A stretch of DNA of 6,359 nucleotides from positions 1-6,359 of the forward strand of contig CACXGR010000172.1 in the NCBI GenBank assembly GCA_902767235.1, written 5' to 3'. Below, in pieces: positions 4,696 to 6,359 of this stretch. Position 1 is the first letter of the stretch, and the number at the start of each line of letters is the position of its first letter. Position numbers and translations under genes: made by a program. The notes below the pieces were generated by a model. The model was not told where the DNA came from. It ran no database searches and saw nothing but the letters and a program-made list of their open reading frames with translations. The stretch comes from an uncultured Lachnospiraceae bacterium (lineage in GTDB: Bacteria > Bacillota > Clostridia > Lachnospirales > Lachnospiraceae).

Positions 4696-4721
4696 TTGTA
4701 TTCATATGTCATAAATATAAT
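4696..4721 (+). promoter_or_regulatory. A+T-rich promoter region of the metalloprotease gene
   Basis: A perfect TATAAT (4716-4721) lies in a strongly A+T-rich island, unusual against the GC-rich flanks, 35 bases before the ATG. The best -35-like hexamer, TTGTAT (4696-4701), is only 14 bp away. The -10 is therefore credible but the -35 is weak, which would fit an activator-dependent promoter. The neighbouring AGTGAGG (4738-4744) is the likely ribosome site. Confidence 0.35.
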
Positions 4722-4755
4722 AAAACTTCCAATCCAAAGTGAGGTCCTTAGCAAT

Positions 4756-6359
4756 ATGCACAAACTGCTTCGTTATGTAAAGAAAGCTTCCTGCGGCGCA
4801 ATGGCGCTTATCCTGGCGGCATCTCTTGCCCTGCCCGCCCCCGCTCTGGCCGCCGAGACAAAGGCCGGGACAGAGACGTCCGCACAGCCGGATCAGGATG
4901 CGGCCGCGAAGGAGACGGTGGTCTATGTCGATAATCACACGGCGGACCGGACCGGCGCCATGACCGTCTCGGATCCCTTGATCAGCGATATCCAGGCACC
5001 TGAGGCCGGCAAGACCCTCGACGAGAAGGCGCTCGTGACCACTTCCGAGGGCGAGAAGTGGCAGACACCGGTGCTCTGGGTCAACGGGGACCTGACCATT
5101 GCTGACGGCCGCGCCCAGGAGAATGAGACTTATCTCCCCGTGATCGCCTATATCGTTCCGGACGGCTACACCTTCCAAAACGCGGAGGGCGCCGGGAGCG
5201 CTTATGCGATCCGGCTCTCGGAAGATGTCTCCAAGTTGTTCGGCGACAACCGGATCATCACCATTTATGACCGGACCAGCGGAATCACATATATCTTCCC
5301 GGCATCGGTGAAGAACATTTTTGCTGACAGAGGTCAGGACAGCGGCCGCGATCACACCGTGGTCGACCAGGCGGCCTCCTATGACGAGGAGACCGGCACG
5401 GTCCGGGTTGAAGATGAGGATGACGCCGGCAAACAGGATGAAGACATCAGCGCCGGATCCGATTCCGGCAGCAAGCAGCCCAGCACTGTCAAACTTGAAG
5501 AGCCAAAGGACGAGGAAAAGAAGGAAGAAGAACCCGCCAAGACACTGGTGGATATCTACTGTTCCGAAGACGCCAAAAATGCGCTCAGCCGGGACGACCT
5601 GGAGTTTCTCACTGACCTGGTCGTCAACAAACTGCAGCCGCAGGCGGTCAATCTTCTGCTCAAGTCCTTTCCTGCTTTCAAAGAGGCTGCCGAAAAGGGA
5701 CAGATCGGCAAATATCTGGGGCTGGAGATCGGCTATAAAGCGGATTCCACGACCTTTGGTTCCGCCAATCCCGGCTGGACGTCGGGTGATTCATCTTTCT
5801 GCTACAAGATGTGGATCAATGCGGCTTCTGTTGTAGAGGACAAGAAGGCTGACACGCCCGTTATTTCCAGAAGCGGTGACAATCTCATCGAACTGGCCAA
5901 CACCCTGGTCCATGAAACGCTGCATCTGTTCATGTTTGACTACAACCGCCCCGGCTTGACCGGTATGACCGACCGCAAAGATGAAACCACGGACAAGGAC
6001 GGAAAACCCACCGCTAAGTCCAAAACGGTCGAATTCCCCGCATGGTTCACTGAGGGAACTGCTTCTGCCGTTGAGCACAACTGGAGAGGCCGTTACAATT
6101 CATTCACTTTTCTGCGGATGAACAGCGCATCGCAGTATGAAGACAACTATACAGCTTCAACCTTTTTGGGACGTTATGTCAATGGCATCAACGTGAAAAC
6201 CGACGACGGCACGACAAAGCCCTACATGAACTTCGACATCGAGTTGTGGAACGGCATCGGATATGACGGCGAAAAAGTGGACACGGTCGGCAGCAGCTAT
6301 GTCACCGGGTATCTGGCTACGCTCTATCTGTGTGAGATGGCCGCCGGTAAGGATCCCGG
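4756..6359 (+). CDS. Secreted gluzincin-type zinc metalloprotease, 3' end outside the window
   Basis: The frame is open from ATG 4756 to the window end, 534 codons. Residues 1-32 form a clear signal peptide: basic MHKLLRYVKK, a hydrophobic core, and an ALA cleavage site before AETKA. Residues 33 to about 209 are a globular region I do not recognise. Residues 210-262 are an acidic, Lys/Glu/Asp/Ser-rich linker. The catalytic part has HETLH (386-390), a perfect HExxH zinc motif with Glu387 as general base. WFTEGTASAVEH (430-441) follows, where Glu433 is the likely third zinc ligand, as in gluzincins carrying a WxxEGxA motif. The gap of 43 residues between H390 and E433 holds a charged, Asp/Lys/Thr-rich loop. 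The protein is predicted to be exported to the cell surface or medium. The ribosome site AGTGAGG is 11 bases upstream. No immediate partner gene is visible, and the exact peptidase family cannot be assigned. Confidence 0.8.
   Translation, partial: MHKLLRYVKKASCGAMALILAASLALPAPALAAETKAGTETSAQPDQDAAAKETVVYVDNHTADRTGAMTVSDPLISDIQAPEAGKTLDEKALVTTSEGEKWQTPVLWVNGDLTIADGRAQENETYLPVIAYIVPDGYTFQNAEGAGSAYAIRLSEDVSKLFGDNRIITIYDRTSGITYIFPASVKNIFADRGQDSGRDHTVVDQAASYDEETGTVRVEDEDDAGKQDEDISAGSDSGSKQPSTVKLEEPKDEEKKEEEPAKTLVDIYCSEDAKNALSRDDLEFLTDLVVNKLQPQAVNLLLKSFPAFKEAAEKGQIGKYLGLEIGYKADSTTFGSANPGWTSGDSSFCYKMWINAASVVEDKKADTPVISRSGDNLIELANTLVHETLHLFMFDYNRPGLTGMTDRKDETTDKDGKPTAKSKTVEFPAWFTEGTASAVEHNWRGRYNSFTFLRMNSASQYEDNYTASTFLGRYVNGINVKTDDGTTKPYMNFDIELWNGIGYDGEKVDTVGSSYVTGYLATLYLCEMAAGKDP

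Noticed and set aside
4738..4747. A twelfth repeat core upstream of the metalloprotease (GTGAGGTCCT)
   Set aside because: Only GAGGTC matches and there is no complementary arm. It is better explained as the ribosome site.

Overview
The window looks like a chromosomal stretch from a moderately GC-rich Firmicute, most likely a gut Clostridia or Lachnospiraceae-type bacterium. This is inferred from strong AGGAGG-type ribosome sites, a TTG start, and gene types common there: a DnaA-C-like-tailed Y1 transposase, an Fe-S/flavin 'old yellow enzyme' fragment, and a FUSC-HAD fusion. No rRNA, tRNA or CRISPR array is visible.

Layout. Bases 1-269 (minus) hold the N-terminal part of a metallophosphoesterase, cut by the window edge. 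Bases 270-557 are a regulatory and repeat region. Bases 558-1325 (plus) encode a REP-associated tyrosine transposase (RAYT, Y1/HUH family) starting at TTG. Bases 1318-1445 hold two palindromic repeats. Bases 1422-1913 (minus) are an internally deleted remnant of an NADH:flavin oxidoreductase. Bases 1960-2703 (minus) encode an MgtC/SapB-family membrane protein. Bases 2732-2822 hold a repeat that appears to supply the -35 half of two divergent promoters. Bases 2854-3013 (plus) look like the frameshifted tail of a lost membrane protein. Bases 3016-3086 hold another repeat and a 14-bp tandem duplication. Bases 3105-4580 (plus) encode a FUSC-type membrane domain fused to a HAD-like domain that has lost its catalytic residues. 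Bases 4756-6359 (plus) encode the N-terminal part of a secreted gluzincin-type zinc metalloprotease, cut by the window end.

The unifying signal is a dispersed palindrome, consensus GACCTTTAAGGTCA. I count eleven cores between 291 and 3066 and none afterwards. Three pairs of cores (1318-1365, 2753-2802, 3016-3065) share one geometry: core centres exactly 37 bp apart, with a small inverted repeat of TGACA/TGTCA or TTGACC/GGTCAA type centred exactly between them. These elements occupy every gene boundary in the first 3.1 kb, overlap the transposase stop codon, bracket two pieces of gene debris and lie immediately upstream of two intact genes. The simplest reading is a Firmicute REP/RAYT system: the transposase at 558-1325 with its family of bipartite palindromic elements. 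The link between the transposase and the repeats is inferred from proximity and from the known RAYT-REP partnership, not proven here.
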